The notes: generated by a model from the letters alone, not told the origin. 64,000 nt of DNA from Natrinema versiforme JCM 10478 (GCF_000337195.1 NZ_AOID01000026.1:81097-145096); one strand, 5' to 3'. Positions 1-8,888 are shown, numbered from the stretch's first letter. Program-made: numbers and translations.

Positions 1-1
1 C

Positions 2-79
2 GCCGCCCGCCGCGGCGCACTCGGCGTCGTCAGCGTCGACGGCGAACCCACTCGAGACGTCTACGACGAAGATCCGTGA
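2..79 (+). CDS. C-terminal fragment of an unidentified protein
   Basis: An open frame enters from the left edge and ends at a TGA, giving 25 residues that finish in an acidic tail (VYDEDP). The short Gly/Val-rich stretch before the tail (GALGVVSVDG) looks like a real beta-strand with haloarchaeal codon use. Too little is present to name a family. The frame has no start inside the window. Confidence 0.45.
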   Translation, partial: AARRGALGVVSVDGEPTRDVYDEDP

Positions 80-260
80 GCGGGCACCGCCCGCACACAG
101 CCGCTCCTTTTCAGTCCGTCTTGGTCCTGCCTCGAGCGAGCGAGTGAGAGAGATCAGTCCGTACCGCCAAGTTCGTTCGGGGAGCTAATCGCGTCTCCGC
201 AGCCCGTCCGTTGGGGGTCGATGGCGAAGACCGGCTTCCCGATCGCCGGAAACAGGGATG

Positions 261-270
261 TATACTTATA
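261..270 (+). promoter_or_regulatory. TATA box for the membrane protein gene at 296
   Basis: The sequence tatacttata lies 26-35 bases before the ATG at 296, the usual spacing of a haloarchaeal TATA box to the start of a leaderless transcript. It supports the chosen start. Confidence 0.6.
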
Positions 271-295
271 GCAGTTCGACCGCCATTGTCACCCG

Positions 296-1087
296 ATGGT
301 GTTCGCCCCGATTTCGGCGATTACGTTCGATGCCGGCGATCCGGCCGCGACGGTTGCGATCGGACGGCTGTTCGCGTATCTCGCGATGGGTGTCGCAGCG
401 ACGGTGTTGCTCTACTACGCGACGATCTACGTCCGAGAGGTCCTCGCCGTCGACGCCGGTACCGAGCAGTGGTTCCTCCTGCTCGGCATCGGTGCGGCGA
501 TCGTCTACGCCGTCGCCGGCGTCGGCTCGCTGTTGCTCGAGCCCGCGTGGATCGGCCGCTTTGTCGACGGTGCGATCCTCTTTTTCATCCTCTTTCTCGC
601 GCTGGCGATCCGCGCGATGTACCACGACCAGCCGGGTGCGGACGATCGCTCTCGGCTGTTGCCCGCGTGGGCGGACTACGTCGTCGTCGTCGGATTTATC
701 GCCGCGTGGTGGGGCACGTTCTTGGTTCAGACCTCCTCGAGCCGGCTGGTCGTCGCGGTCGGCTGGGTCGTCACGTCGGCCTGGGCGGTGCTCTATGCCG
801 TCCGCGCCGTTCGCGTCCACGAAGGGACGACGTTCGCCGCGCTGACCCGCCACCTGCTGCCGGCGATCGTCTGCGTTACCGCGGTCGTCTTCGTCGACCT
901 GATCACGAACCATCTGAACGGCTACGGCGCGCTCGCCGACGCCGCGTGGCTTGTCGGGACGACGCTCGTCGCCGCGTTCCTGTTCGACACCGCCGTGGCG
1001 ATCCGCCAGCAGGGCGGCGAACTCGAGCGGCTCTACGACTGGACGACGTGGCGCGAGCAATCGTTCGACGACCAGTCGTTCGACTGA
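296..1087 (+). CDS. Multi-pass membrane protein of unknown function
   Basis: A 263-residue protein with about seven hydrophobic helices (roughly residues 22-45, 58-78, 89-107, 126-144, 149-168, 183-203 and 210-230) and a short charged cytoplasmic tail ending near REQSFDDQSFD. I do not recognise a catalytic or transport motif. The seven-helix layout with short loops recalls sensor or rhodopsin-like proteins, but no retinal-binding lysine motif is evident, so rhodopsin is not claimed. The ATG at 296 is supported by a TATA box with leaderless spacing. It stands alone, convergent with the small gene at 1112-1351. Confidence 0.75.
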   Translation: MVFAPISAITFDAGDPAATVAIGRLFAYLAMGVAATVLLYYATIYVREVLAVDAGTEQWFLLLGIGAAIVYAVAGVGSLLLEPAWIGRFVDGAILFFILFLALAIRAMYHDQPGADDRSRLLPAWADYVVVVGFIAAWWGTFLVQTSSSRLVVAVGWVVTSAWAVLYAVRAVRVHEGTTFAALTRHLLPAIVCVTAVVFVDLITNHLNGYGALADAAWLVGTTLVAAFLFDTAVAIRQQGGELERLYDWTTWREQSFDDQSFD

Positions 1088-1111
1088 GCGATCGACCGGC
1101 TCGAGCCGGGC

Positions 1112-1351
1112 TCAGAGTTCGCCCCGCAGGACGACCTCGTTGTCGACCCGCTGGAGCATGTCTTCGGTGACGACGTAGTCTTCGTCGTCTTCGCCCTCCC
1201 AGCCGACGGAGGCAAGCACCTGTTCTGCGACGCTCGGATCGGGGTCGACGTAGGCCCGCTGACCCTCGACTTTCGCGACGATTCCGAGTTCCTTGCCGTC
1301 GACATCGACGACGGTTTTCCCGACCGCGTCGTCGGTCAATGGGGCTGTCAT
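1112..1351 (-). CDS. PRC-barrel-like small protein
   Basis: A 79-residue acidic protein. Residues 5-45 (DDAVGKTVVDVDGKELGIVAKV) have the 'G-K-x-V-x-D-x-x-G-x-x-x-G' pattern of PRC-barrel domains, small beta-barrels found in RNA maturation factors and haloarchaeal stand-alone proteins. The C-terminal half ends VLRGEL. Its partner and target cannot be inferred from the sequence. The gene is convergent with the membrane protein at 296-1087. The family call is from pattern only; a generic haloarchaeal conserved protein is the alternative. Confidence 0.7.
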   Translation of the reverse strand: MTAPLTDDAVGKTVVDVDGKELGIVAKVEGQRAYVDPDPSVAEQVLASVGWEGEDDEDYVVTEDMLQRVDNEVVLRGEL

Positions 1352-1545
1352 AGACGGTCGCTACGACGACCAGCGGGGTAAACGAACGGCCGTCCCGTGC
1401 CGGTTCAGGACTCCGTGGGACCGCGTTAGCTGGAACGAGGAGCGTGCGTACCCGGTTGTCCCCGTGGCTATTTGACGATGGCACTCGATGCTAGCGGTGG
1501 CGTCCGACCGCGCGGACCCCCATTTGCCGCGACCGTTTCCACACC

Positions 1546-1695
1546 ATGACACAGACACTCGAGATCAGCGACGACCTGATGGATCGACTCGACAGCCACT
1601 GCGAGGAGGGCGAGACGCCCGAGGAGCTCATCGAGGAACTGGTGACGATGTACGAGACGGAAGGGGCGTTCCTGCAGGAAGGCTACTCGGAGTAG
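1546..1695 (+). CDS. DUF7557-like small protein (possible antitoxin/RHH-like)
   Basis: A 49-residue protein beginning MTQTLEISDDLMDRLDSHC. A short beta-strand (TLEIS) followed by two helices, with the segment ETPEELIEELVTMYETEG, matches a widespread family of about 50-residue haloarchaeal proteins; strand-helix-helix resembles ribbon-helix-helix DNA-binding antitoxins. No toxin gene lies next to it, so an antitoxin role is only a possibility. A Usp gene follows 120 bases downstream. Confidence 0.65.
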   Translation: MTQTLEISDDLMDRLDSHCEEGETPEELIEELVTMYETEGAFLQEGYSE

Positions 1696-1815
1696 CGGAT
1701 GGGTCTCGCAGTCTGCCCCCTCGTTCTTTCGAGACTGCCGACGGGATGATCGACGCCGATCAGGCAGGTGTGAGTGATGATGACACTCAAGTAGGTAGTC
1801 CCCGTAGGGTGGCGT

Positions 1816-2232
1816 ATGCACCTGCTGGTCGCGCTCGACGACTCGGAGCCGGGGTGGGCGGCCCTCGAGTTTGCGTGTGATGAACACGCCGATGACGAGG
1901 TCACGGCGGTCCACGCCGTCGACCCGACCGATAGCGGCTACGGCGAGGTCGCACACCTCGGGCCCGATGTCCTGATGGAGCGCCAGCAGGAGGCCGGCCA
2001 GGAACTGCTCGCGACGGCCGAGGACCGCGCGGCCGACGACGGCTGTCCGATCGAGACGGAGTTGGTGATCGGCCAACCAGCCGACGCGATCGTCGACTAC
2101 GCCGCGGCCAACGCCGTCGACCGGATCGTCGTCGGGAGCCACGGCCGGACCGGGTTCTCGAGGGTGTTGCTCGGCAGCGTCGCCGAGCAAATCGCCCGGC
2201 AGGCACCCGTTCCGGTGACGATCGTCCGGTAG
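1816..2232 (+). CDS. Universal stress protein (UspA family)
   Basis: A 138-residue single Usp domain: N-terminal beta-strand MHLLVALDDSEPG, then near the C-terminus the ATP-binding signature G-x2-G-x9-G-[S/T], seen as VVGSHGRTGFSRVLLGSVAE, and the terminal strand VPVTIVR. The intact glycine motif suggests it binds ATP, unlike UspA of E. coli. Usp proteins are cytoplasmic dimers induced by stress; the exact role here is unknown. The gene is monocistronic. Confidence 0.9.
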   Translation: MHLLVALDDSEPGWAALEFACDEHADDEVTAVHAVDPTDSGYGEVAHLGPDVLMERQQEAGQELLATAEDRAADDGCPIETELVIGQPADAIVDYAAANAVDRIVVGSHGRTGFSRVLLGSVAEQIARQAPVPVTIVR

Positions 2233-2377
2233 CAGTTTCGACTGCTGTTGCGAACAGGGGTCGTTCGGCTCCGTACCCGTCTCGAGCGGCCCGGAACTGC
2301 CCGGAATCGCGTGCTCGTCGGTGCCGGACCGACACGCGAGCGAGTCGGCGGCGTCGAAACGATCACAACAGGACAGA

Positions 2378-2386
2378 CTAATTAAG
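2378..2386 (+). promoter_or_regulatory. TATA box for the geranylgeranyl reductase gene
   Basis: The AT-rich ctaattaag is centred about 26 bases before the ATG at 2408. This supports 2408 as the start rather than the in-frame ATG at 2321, which lies upstream of the promoter. Confidence 0.6.
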
Positions 2387-2407
2387 GCCCACCACAGTCT
2401 CGATTAC

Positions 2408-3652
2408 ATGAACGACCGCTACGACGTAGTCATCGCCGGTGCCGGTCCCGCCGGCGCACAGTGTGCCCGCGATCTCGCCGCCAGAGGGTACGACGTCGTC
2501 GTCCTCGAGACCGAGGCCGAGGACGGGTTCCCCCGCCAGAGTAACAAGTCCACCGCGGGGACGTTCCACTCCATGATGGCCGCCTTCGGCATCCCGGACG
2601 ACGTCGTGATGCAGTACACCGACAGCGTCGTCCTCGAGTCGCCGACCGAACACTTCGTCCGCGACCAGACCGGCGCGGTCCTGGAGTTCGCCGACTTCAA
2701 GCGCTACCTCGTCCGCGACAGCCGCGAGAAGGGTGCCGAGTACCGCTTTGACGCCCGCGTCACCGCGCCGATCATGGAGAACGGCGAGATCGCCGGCGTC
2801 ACCTACAACGGCGACGAGGAGGTCTACGGCGACATCGTCATCGACGCGACGGGACCGAACGCGCCCCTCGCGAAGGAACTCGGCGTCGTCGACCTCGAAC
2901 GCGAGAACCAGGCCATCGGCATCGAGTACGAGTTCGAGGGGATCGATATCGATCGGCCCGGCTTCGCGGACCTGCGCGACGCCATGATGTTGCGACTCGA
3001 CCACGAGATCGCGCCCGGCGGCTACTCCTGGATCTTCCACACGGGCGAAGACACCGCCAAGGTCGGCCTCTGTTACATTCAGAACGGCAGCCACAGCCAA
3101 TACAGCCGGGACGATTTCACTATCGACGACTACATGTCCCACTGGCTCGACACCGATCCGCGGTTCCAGGACGCAACGCGGATCGAGGGCAAACAACACC
3201 GCGGCTCGGCCCATATTCAGGAACCGACACAACTCCACACCGATCGGTTCATGGCGATCGGCGACACCGTTCCGAGCCTCGACCCGCTCTGGGGCGAGGG
3301 GATCAACAAGTGCATGCAGTCGGGTCGCGCGGCCGCCGCCACCGCCGATAGCGTCCTCAAACACGACGGCGTCGAGCCGACCGCCGAGAACCTCGAGGTC
3401 TACGACACCCTCTGGCACCGCGACGTCGCGCCCAACGCCAAGAACAGACTGCTGATGACCCAACTCCTCTACCTCGCGCCGAACGACCGCTACGACAGGC
3501 TCATGCGGGACCTCCAGCGACTCGACGACGACACGCTGGCCAAGGCGAACAATGGCGACCCCCTCGCCATCGCACGCCTGCTCGAACTCGAGGACGCGCC
3601 GCTGCTCGTCGACCTCGCGAAACAGCGACTGGACCTCGGCTCTCTGCTGTAA
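2408..3652 (+). CDS. Geranylgeranyl reductase family flavoprotein (archaeal lipid saturation)
   Basis: A 414-residue FAD-dependent oxidoreductase. The N-terminal Rossmann fold carries the dinucleotide motif at residues 7-20 (VIAGAGPAGAQCAR) followed by an acidic ribose-binding residue (VVLETE). A second FAD contact lies near residue 280 (GDTVPSLDPLWGEGI), typical of the geranylgeranyl reductase branch. These enzymes hydrogenate geranylgeranyl chains of archaeal ether lipids, or of menaquinone and isoprenoid precursors. Haloarchaea carry several paralogues, so the exact substrate is not fixed. The start is set by the FAD motif and the TATA box at 2378; the 29 residues encoded upstream are not protein-like. 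Confidence 0.85.
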   Translation: MNDRYDVVIAGAGPAGAQCARDLAARGYDVVVLETEAEDGFPRQSNKSTAGTFHSMMAAFGIPDDVVMQYTDSVVLESPTEHFVRDQTGAVLEFADFKRYLVRDSREKGAEYRFDARVTAPIMENGEIAGVTYNGDEEVYGDIVIDATGPNAPLAKELGVVDLERENQAIGIEYEFEGIDIDRPGFADLRDAMMLRLDHEIAPGGYSWIFHTGEDTAKVGLCYIQNGSHSQYSRDDFTIDDYMSHWLDTDPRFQDATRIEGKQHRGSAHIQEPTQLHTDRFMAIGDTVPSLDPLWGEGINKCMQSGRAAAATADSVLKHDGVEPTAENLEVYDTLWHRDVAPNAKNRLLMTQLLYLAPNDRYDRLMRDLQRLDDDTLAKANNGDPLAIARLLELEDAPLLVDLAKQRLDLGSLL

Positions 3653-3745
3653 GCCGTCGCAGCGAACTCGGTTGCCGGCCGTTTCTCGTCGGGACGATTG
3701 TAACCGAAAACGTAGCGATAGCGTCGGAGAGCCGCCGGCGGCCGG

Positions 3746-5386
3746 TCAGGCGAGAAACTGTGACTCGAAGGACTGCACGCTCTCGTCCGTGCCCGCGAGA
3801 ACGACCGCGTCGTCGTCCTCGAGGACGAACGAGGCGGGATCGAACTCGACGATCGTCTCGCCGTCCCGGACGACGGCGAGGACGGTACAGCCCGTCCGCG
3901 AGCGGACATCAGCGTCGGTGACGGTCCGTCCCGCCAGCCGGCCTGCGGGGAGTTTCACGACGTCGATCTGCCTGTCGACGGCGAGCACGTCCTCGTCCTC
4001 GAAGACGGTCGAGGCGAGCATCCGCCCGCTGACGGTCGCTAGCGACTGCACGTAGTCGGCACCGGCCCGGTACAGTTTCTGCTCGCTTTCCGCGTCGTTC
4101 GCCCGCACGACGATGTCGACCGACGGGTTCAGATCCCGCGCGACGAGCGTCGCGAAGATCGCCGTCGTGTCGTCGTCGAGGGTGACGATCACCGCGGACG
4201 CGTCGTCAATACCGGCCTCGCGGATCGCCGCCGGATCGCGGGCATCGCCGATCACGTCGACATCCTCCTTGTCGGCGCTGTCGAGAACGGTCACGCGAGA
4301 GTTCGTCTCGGCGAGGGCTGCCCCCGCCGCCGCCCCCGCTTCGCCGTAGCCGGCGATCACGACGTGTTGGGCCGAGAAGGGCTGGATCGTCGACGCCGCC
4401 TCGGATCGCAGGGCGTCGATTCGGTCCGCTTCGCCCGCGACGAGGAGCCGTGTGCCCGTATCGAGTTCGCGGTCCGGCGGAATCGGGCTCTCGAACTCGC
4501 CGTCGAGCCACGCGCCGATGCCGTCGACGCCGAACCGCTCGGGGAGCCGGATCTCCTCGGCGGTCCGCTGACAGAGATTGCTTCCCTCCGCGATCGAGAG
4601 TTCGACCAGTTCCAGCCCGTTTCCGATTTCGACGCCCTCGTCGACCGCAGTCGTCACGGCCGTCGGCACCCGGTGGGCGAGGCTCTCGCCGAGCAACTGG
4701 CGCGGCGAGAGCACCTCGTCCGCGCCCGCGATCCGGTGGTACTCGCCCAGCCGCTGGTCCTCGACCAGCGTCACGATCCGCACGTCGGGGTTCGCCTCGC
4801 GCGCCGAGAGGACGATGCTCGCGTTCGTGTCGTCGGCCGAATCGGCCACGACCGCCGTTGCCCGCTCGATGCCGGCGTTCTCGAGGACGTCGGTCGACTC
4901 CGGGTCGCCGTGGACGACCCGCCGATCCGTTTCGTGCAGTTCGGTCGCCGTCCCCTCGTCGGGCTCGATGACGACGTACTCCTGCCCGCGGGACTCGAGT
5001 TCGTCGATGAACGCCTCGACGCGGGAGGTGTACGCGCAGATGATCACGTGGTCCTCGAGATCGGGGACGGCCGCTGGCGGCGTCGTCGCGAGCGCATCCC
5101 GCAGCCACGGGACGGCGAAGATGTCGACCCCGGTCAGGATCAGCCCGATCCCGGTGAGCTGCAGTCCGATCATTAGCAGGTTCATCTGGGGCGTCGCCCA
5201 CCCCGCGTCCTCGCCGTAGCCGGTCGTCGTGTACGTCTGGAAGACGATCTCGAGCGACCGGTAGAGCGGCTGGGGATCGTTCTCCCACGTCGCCATCCCG
5301 TAGTTGTACAGTAGCGTGGAGACGACGGTCGTCGCGGCCACGAGCGCGAGGTAGTAGCCGGCGCGGCGGGACCTCCACAGAGCCAT
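3746..5386 (-). CDS. Potassium channel with tandem RCK (TrkA-N/TrkA-C) domains
   Basis: A 546-residue membrane protein. Two helices (about residues 9-28 and 65-85) flank a pore loop with the selectivity-filter sequence TTTGYGE. Then come two cytoplasmic RCK units, each a Rossmann TrkA-N domain (HVIICAYTSRVEAFI near 110; HVVIAGYGEAGAAAGAAL near 345) followed by a TrkA-C domain. In MthK-type channels RCK rings bind Ca2+ or nucleotides and gate the pore; having both RCK units in one chain is a known variant. The second TrkA-N keeps the GxGxxG motif; the first does not (AYTSRV), so nucleotide binding may be confined to the second. Start at MALWRSRR; a longer frame to 5482 adds an unlikely Ser/Thr-rich leader. 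Divergent from the ZIP gene. Confidence 0.88.
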   Translation of the reverse strand: MALWRSRRAGYYLALVAATTVVSTLLYNYGMATWENDPQPLYRSLEIVFQTYTTTGYGEDAGWATPQMNLLMIGLQLTGIGLILTGVDIFAVPWLRDALATTPPAAVPDLEDHVIICAYTSRVEAFIDELESRGQEYVVIEPDEGTATELHETDRRVVHGDPESTDVLENAGIERATAVVADSADDTNASIVLSAREANPDVRIVTLVEDQRLGEYHRIAGADEVLSPRQLLGESLAHRVPTAVTTAVDEGVEIGNGLELVELSIAEGSNLCQRTAEEIRLPERFGVDGIGAWLDGEFESPIPPDRELDTGTRLLVAGEADRIDALRSEAASTIQPFSAQHVVIAGYGEAGAAAGAALAETNSRVTVLDSADKEDVDVIGDARDPAAIREAGIDDASAVIVTLDDDTTAIFATLVARDLNPSVDIVVRANDAESEQKLYRAGADYVQSLATVSGRMLASTVFEDEDVLAVDRQIDVVKLPAGRLAGRTVTDADVRSRTGCTVLAVVRDGETIVEFDPASFVLEDDDAVVLAGTDESVQSFESQFLA

Positions 5387-5511
5387 ACGCGTCCCATTCG
5401 ACGGACGGCTGTTGACGGTACCGGTTGATGCGGTCGACGTACCGTTCGACCACGACCCCCCATACGAGGGATGAATCGCCATCGAAACGGCCAGAGAGGC
5501 CGCCTCCGCCG

Positions 5512-5520
5512 CCGATTTAT
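5512..5520 (+). promoter_or_regulatory. TATA box for the ZIP transporter gene
   Basis: The sequence ccgatttat lies about 26-33 bases before the ATG at 5545, consistent with a leaderless transcript. It argues against the longer in-frame start at 5425. Confidence 0.55.
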
Positions 5521-5544
5521 GCCTCCGGTCCCACGTTCGGACGA

Positions 5545-6342
5545 ATGGCGCTTCTCGAGAACCTCGTGTTGGTGTTCGTCGCCGGTCTGATCACGGCGCT
5601 TGCGACCGGTCTCGGCGCGCTCCCGTTTTTCTTCTTCGAGGGGCTCAGCGACCGCCGAAACGTCATCCTCTGGGGGCTCTCCTCGGGGATCATGGTCTCG
5701 GCGTCGCTGTTCGGCCTCGTCGAGGAAGGGCTGGCCGAGGGGACTCCCCTCGAGATCGGCATCGGGATGGCGGCCGGGGTCGCGCTCGTCGTCCTCGCAC
5801 ACGAGGTGTTGATGGACACCGACATCGATCCCCGGCAGTACGAGGAAGCGGACTTCAAGAAACTCGTCCTCATCCTCGGCGTTCTGACCGTTCACAGCTT
5901 CCCCGAGGGGGTCGCCGTCGGCGTCTCCTTCGCCGACCTCGGGCTCGAGGGCGGCACCGAACTCCTCGGCTTTACCGTCCCGGTGCTGGCGATCTTCATG
6001 ACGGTCGCGATTTCGATTCACAACGTGCCCGAGGGAACGGCGATTTCGATCCCGCTGCGCTCGATGGACGTTGCCAACTGGAAGCTAGTCTGGTGGGCCG
6101 TCTTCTCGAGTCTCCCGCAACCGGTCGGGGCCGTCCTCGCGTACGGCTTCGTCCGCTACGCCCGCGAGTTCCTTCCCTACGGCTTCGGGTTCGCCGCCGG
6201 CGCGATGATCTACCTCGTGCTCACGGAGTTCCTCCCCGAAGCCCTCGAGATCGGCGAGCGGCTGCCCCGCGGCGGGAAGCCCGAACTCGCGGGCGGCATC
6301 GCCGTCGGGGTGCTCGTGATGGTGCCGCTCGCGTTCGTGTGA
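5545..6342 (+). CDS. ZIP family divalent metal transporter
   Basis: A 265-residue, eight-helix transporter. The metal-binding helices carry the hallmark histidine/proline/glutamate motifs HSFPEGVAVG (about residue 117) and HNVPEGTAIS (about residue 155). An acidic loop (DTDIDPRQYEEADFK) separates the early helices. ZIP proteins import Zn2+, Mn2+ or Fe2+ into the cytoplasm, although some prokaryotic members export; substrate and direction cannot be read here. The start at MALLENLV is supported by the TATA box at 5512. Convergent with the PPAT gene. Confidence 0.9.
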   Translation: MALLENLVLVFVAGLITALATGLGALPFFFFEGLSDRRNVILWGLSSGIMVSASLFGLVEEGLAEGTPLEIGIGMAAGVALVVLAHEVLMDTDIDPRQYEEADFKKLVLILGVLTVHSFPEGVAVGVSFADLGLEGGTELLGFTVPVLAIFMTVAISIHNVPEGTAISIPLRSMDVANWKLVWWAVFSSLPQPVGAVLAYGFVRYAREFLPYGFGFAAGAMIYLVLTEFLPEALEIGERLPRGGKPELAGGIAVGVLVMVPLAFV

Positions 6343-6372
6343 GCTTCTCGCAGGAAAATTCGATACTGCGTT

Positions 6373-6840
6373 TCACTCGAGCACCCGCCCGTGCTCGTCG
6401 ATTTCCCCCGTGACGATCCGCGTCGAGGAGATCCGCTCGCCGTCGGCAGCGTAGACGTACGGTGCGACGATCCCCGACAGCGGCTCGAACCCGCGCTCGC
6501 GTCGGCGGTCGTTGATCGCCTCGAGTTCGGGGGCCGTCTCGGGGGAGACCACCAGCGCGTCGATCGACGGCTCGTCGGTCGCGATTCCGTACTCGGATTC
6601 GAGCGTGCGCAGGTCGATGTCCCGATCCCACTCGTCGAGGGCGGCGAGTTCCGCAGTCACGGCTCGGGTGCGCTCCTCGAGCGACGGAATCGGTCGGGAT
6701 TCGTGGCGGGTCTCGACCGCTAGTTCGTCGCCCGTGATCGCGACGACGACGCCGTCGTCGCCGAAGCGGAGCGCGTGCTCGAAGAGGGTTCGATGGCCGT
6801 CGTGGAGCGGCCCGAACGTGCCGGCGACTGCGACTCGCAT
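6373..6840 (-). CDS. coaD: Archaeal phosphopantetheine adenylyltransferase (PPAT)
   Basis: A 155-residue nucleotidyltransferase of coenzyme A synthesis, which transfers AMP from ATP to 4'-phosphopantetheine. The N-terminus carries GTFGPLHDGH, with the HxGH catalytic motif at residues 13-16, and the second signature ISSTRI lies near residue 138 (usually ISST/SR). The start MRVAVAGTFG places the first beta-strand correctly; longer frames extend into non-protein-like sequence. Archaeal PPAT is distantly related to bacterial CoaD and sometimes only annotated as a cytidylyltransferase-like protein. The upstream MOSC gene has the same orientation, 117 bases away. Confidence 0.88.
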   Translation of the reverse strand: MRVAVAGTFGPLHDGHRTLFEHALRFGDDGVVVAITGDELAVETRHESRPIPSLEERTRAVTAELAALDEWDRDIDLRTLESEYGIATDEPSIDALVVSPETAPELEAINDRRRERGFEPLSGIVAPYVYAADGERISSTRIVTGEIDEHGRVLE

Positions 6841-6957
6841 GGGCGAACCGAGTACGAGAGCCCCCATAACTGTGGTGCGACTCGGCCGGCGGCGAGCCGA
6901 CTGCCGACACAGTCGTTGGTCGCGGCAGACTGGCACTCCCGGACCGAACGCGCCGCC

Positions 6958-7416
6958 TTAGAGCCGTTCGACAGGCGTTCCGTCCGTCACCGCGCCGCCT
7001 TCGAGAATCCGCGCCCGAAGTCCGCCGCGGTGAACCAGCGCCTCGCGGACGCCCTGCTTCTTGAGGTGGGACTCGAGGTACGAGCAGGGCTCGCAGAGTT
7101 CCGTGCCCTCGCAGACGACCGCCCCGATCCGAAACTGTTCGCCGACCAGTCGGTTCAGCGCGACGCCCTCGGTCGTGAGATTTCGCCGATGAACCCCCGG
7201 CTCGAGCGAGATATCGTAGTCGCGCTCGACGGCCTCGAGCGCTTCCGATTCGATCAGGGTCAGATCGCATCCCTCGCGGTCGGCGAACGTGCCCTCGCTG
7301 GCGAAGTAGCGGTCCCCCTCGAGACCCCGCCCAGCGACCGCCTCGACGCGGTCGACTCGTTCCATCGGTGCGCCCTGTGTCGGCGCGACGTGAATCGCTC
7401 GAACCGTTCCCGGCAT
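6958..7416 (-). CDS. MOSC domain protein
   Basis: A 152-residue MOSC domain, the C-terminal fold of molybdenum cofactor sulfurase. Key features are the acidic/Arg segment HRRNLTTEGVALNRLVG (about residues 79-96) and the Cys-rich loop CEGTELCEPCSYL (about residues 104-116), which contains the conserved cysteine for sulfur transfer or molybdopterin contact. Stand-alone MOSC proteins such as YiiM act in molybdenum enzyme maturation or detoxification of N-hydroxylated compounds. No molybdoenzyme is adjacent. The upstream SDR shares its orientation, 48 bases away, so co-transcription is possible. Confidence 0.88.
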   Translation of the reverse strand: MPGTVRAIHVAPTQGAPMERVDRVEAVAGRGLEGDRYFASEGTFADREGCDLTLIESEALEAVERDYDISLEPGVHRRNLTTEGVALNRLVGEQFRIGAVVCEGTELCEPCSYLESHLKKQGVREALVHRGGLRARILEGGAVTDGTPVERL

Positions 7417-7464
7417 GGCTCGAGCGACGACGGGGACCGAGGTATATCGGTCGGTCCGAGACGA

Positions 7465-8205
7465 TCAAACGTCCTCGGGCAACCAGCCGCCGTCGACCTC
7501 GATGTTTTCGCCGCTGACGTACTCGCTGTCCGGATCGAGGAAGAAGTACAGCGGCGCGATCAGGTCGTCGAAACTCGCGGGCCGGTCCCGCGGGAGGTCG
7601 TCGGGGAACTCGTCGGAGTTCTCGACGACGTACGGCGAGATGGCGTTGACCGTCACCTCGTCGTCTTGCGTGTCGGCCGCGAGCATGCGCGTAAACATCA
7701 GGACCCCCTTCTTGGCGACGAAATAGGGGAAGTTCTTCGGGCTGACGAGGCCCTGCTCGCTCGAGGCGTAGCCGACGTTGACGATTCGGCCGTAGCCGTT
7801 TTCGCGCATCGCCGGCAGTGCCCGCTTCGAACAGAGGTAGGTCCCGTTGAGGTTCGTCTCGAGGACCCGGTTCCACGTCCCGAACTCGAGGTCGGCCCAG
7901 TGGGCGGGCGCGAAGTCACCGACGTTGTTCACCAGCACGTCGACGCTCCCGAGCTCGGCCTCGACGCCCGCGAAGAGGCCGTCGACGCTCTCGGGATCGG
8001 TCACGTCCCCTTGGATCGTCATCGCGTCGGCCGCGCCGCGGTCGCGGGCCTCCGCGGCTACCTCGCGGGCGGCGTCGGCGCTCGTGTGGTAGTGAACCGC
8101 CGTTTGCGCGCCGCAGTCGGCCGTCGAAAGCAGGAGTTCGCGGCCGACGCCGGTCGCTGCGCCCGTGACGAGTACCGTCTGCCCGTCGAGATCCGGTCCG
8201 TCCAT
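7465..8205 (-). CDS. SDR family oxidoreductase
   Basis: A 246-residue short-chain dehydrogenase. Cofactor motif TGAATGVGRE near residue 14, structural NNVG near residue 93, and catalytic YFVAKK (YxxxK) near residue 157, preceded by the serine stretch VGYASSEQG. It ends in the conserved VDGGWLPEDV. The polar segment HYHTSADAA after the second strand suggests NADP(H) preference, which is an inference. No substrate can be assigned. Start at MDGPDLDGQ, where homology begins; the longer frame to 8286 lacks protein character. Confidence 0.88.
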   Translation of the reverse strand: MDGPDLDGQTVLVTGAATGVGRELLLSTADCGAQTAVHYHTSADAAREVAAEARDRGAADAMTIQGDVTDPESVDGLFAGVEAELGSVDVLVNNVGDFAPAHWADLEFGTWNRVLETNLNGTYLCSKRALPAMRENGYGRIVNVGYASSEQGLVSPKNFPYFVAKKGVLMFTRMLAADTQDDEVTVNAISPYVVENSDEFPDDLPRDRPASFDDLIAPLYFFLDPDSEYVSGENIEVDGGWLPEDV

Positions 8206-8325
8206 GTCTCGGTCCTCGGCGACGGCGTGGAAAAATCGCCCGGAACCCACGCGTGCGTGTCCAGTTTCGAGGCGTCCGGATCGCACCCCCCGGATTTACG
8301 GCGGTGCGCGGGGAAATCGTCTGCT

Positions 8326-8778
8326 ATGCTAGATACAGTATTGCTTGCAGTCGGTCCCGGCGACGCCGACCGCAGCGACCAACTTGCCGAAGCGGTCCTC
8401 GAAGTAGCGAAGCCCGCCGACGCAACCGTCGTCCTCGCACACGTGTTCACGAGCAACGAGTACGACGAGGTACTCGATCGCCTCGACTTCGATACCGACC
8501 TCGACACGGTCGATCCCAACGCCGTCGCGGCCCGGCACTCGACGATCCACGACATGGAGTCGATCCTCGAGGAACACGGCGTCGACTACGAGGTCCGGGG
8601 AGCCGTCGGGGAACACGGGCCGACGATCGTCGATCTGGCGGACAGTACCGCAGCCAATCGCGTCATCGTCGGCGGCCGCCGGCGCTCGCCGACCGGGAAG
8701 GCCGTCTTCGGCTCGACGGCACAGGAGGTTATGCTGTCGGCTCCCTGCCCGGTCACGTTCGTTCGCCACGACGAGTAG
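8326..8778 (+). CDS. Usp-family protein, first of a tandem pair
   Basis: A 150-residue Usp-fold protein starting MLDTVLLAVGPGDADR. The C-terminal nucleotide loop is altered to VVGGRRRSPTGKAVFGSTAQE-like sequence (IVGGRRRSPTGKAVFGSTAQ), a form common in haloarchaeal Usp paralogues. It is closely similar along its length to the next gene (8922-9386), with the shared stretches DTVLLAVGP, VDYE, GGRRRSP and APCPVTF, so the two arose by tandem duplication. The ATG lies in a much longer open frame whose upstream part antisense-overlaps the MOSC and SDR genes and is not coding. Confidence 0.85.
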   Translation: MLDTVLLAVGPGDADRSDQLAEAVLEVAKPADATVVLAHVFTSNEYDEVLDRLDFDTDLDTVDPNAVAARHSTIHDMESILEEHGVDYEVRGAVGEHGPTIVDLADSTAANRVIVGGRRRSPTGKAVFGSTAQEVMLSAPCPVTFVRHDE

Positions 8779-8888
8779 CCGACCGGTCGTCGAACCGCGG
8801 CGACGACGGCCCGATAGTGGGCCGCCGTTTCGGGTAGTGGTCACGCCGTCGACATGACGACCATGCTGTAATACCGCCCCGAAGAGAA

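Noticed and set aside
296-1087. Rhodopsin-like identity for the seven-helix protein
   Set aside because: The last helix has no lysine in a retinal-binding context, and the characteristic third-helix residues of archaeal rhodopsins are absent.
1546-1695. A toxin-antitoxin module with the DUF7557-like gene
   Set aside because: No toxin-like frame is adjacent on either side; the next gene is a Usp protein 120 bases away.
6775-8778. A 667-codon + strand frame ending in a Usp protein
   Set aside because: Only the last 150 codons, from ATG 8326, are Usp-like. The rest is antisense to the PPAT, MOSC and SDR genes.
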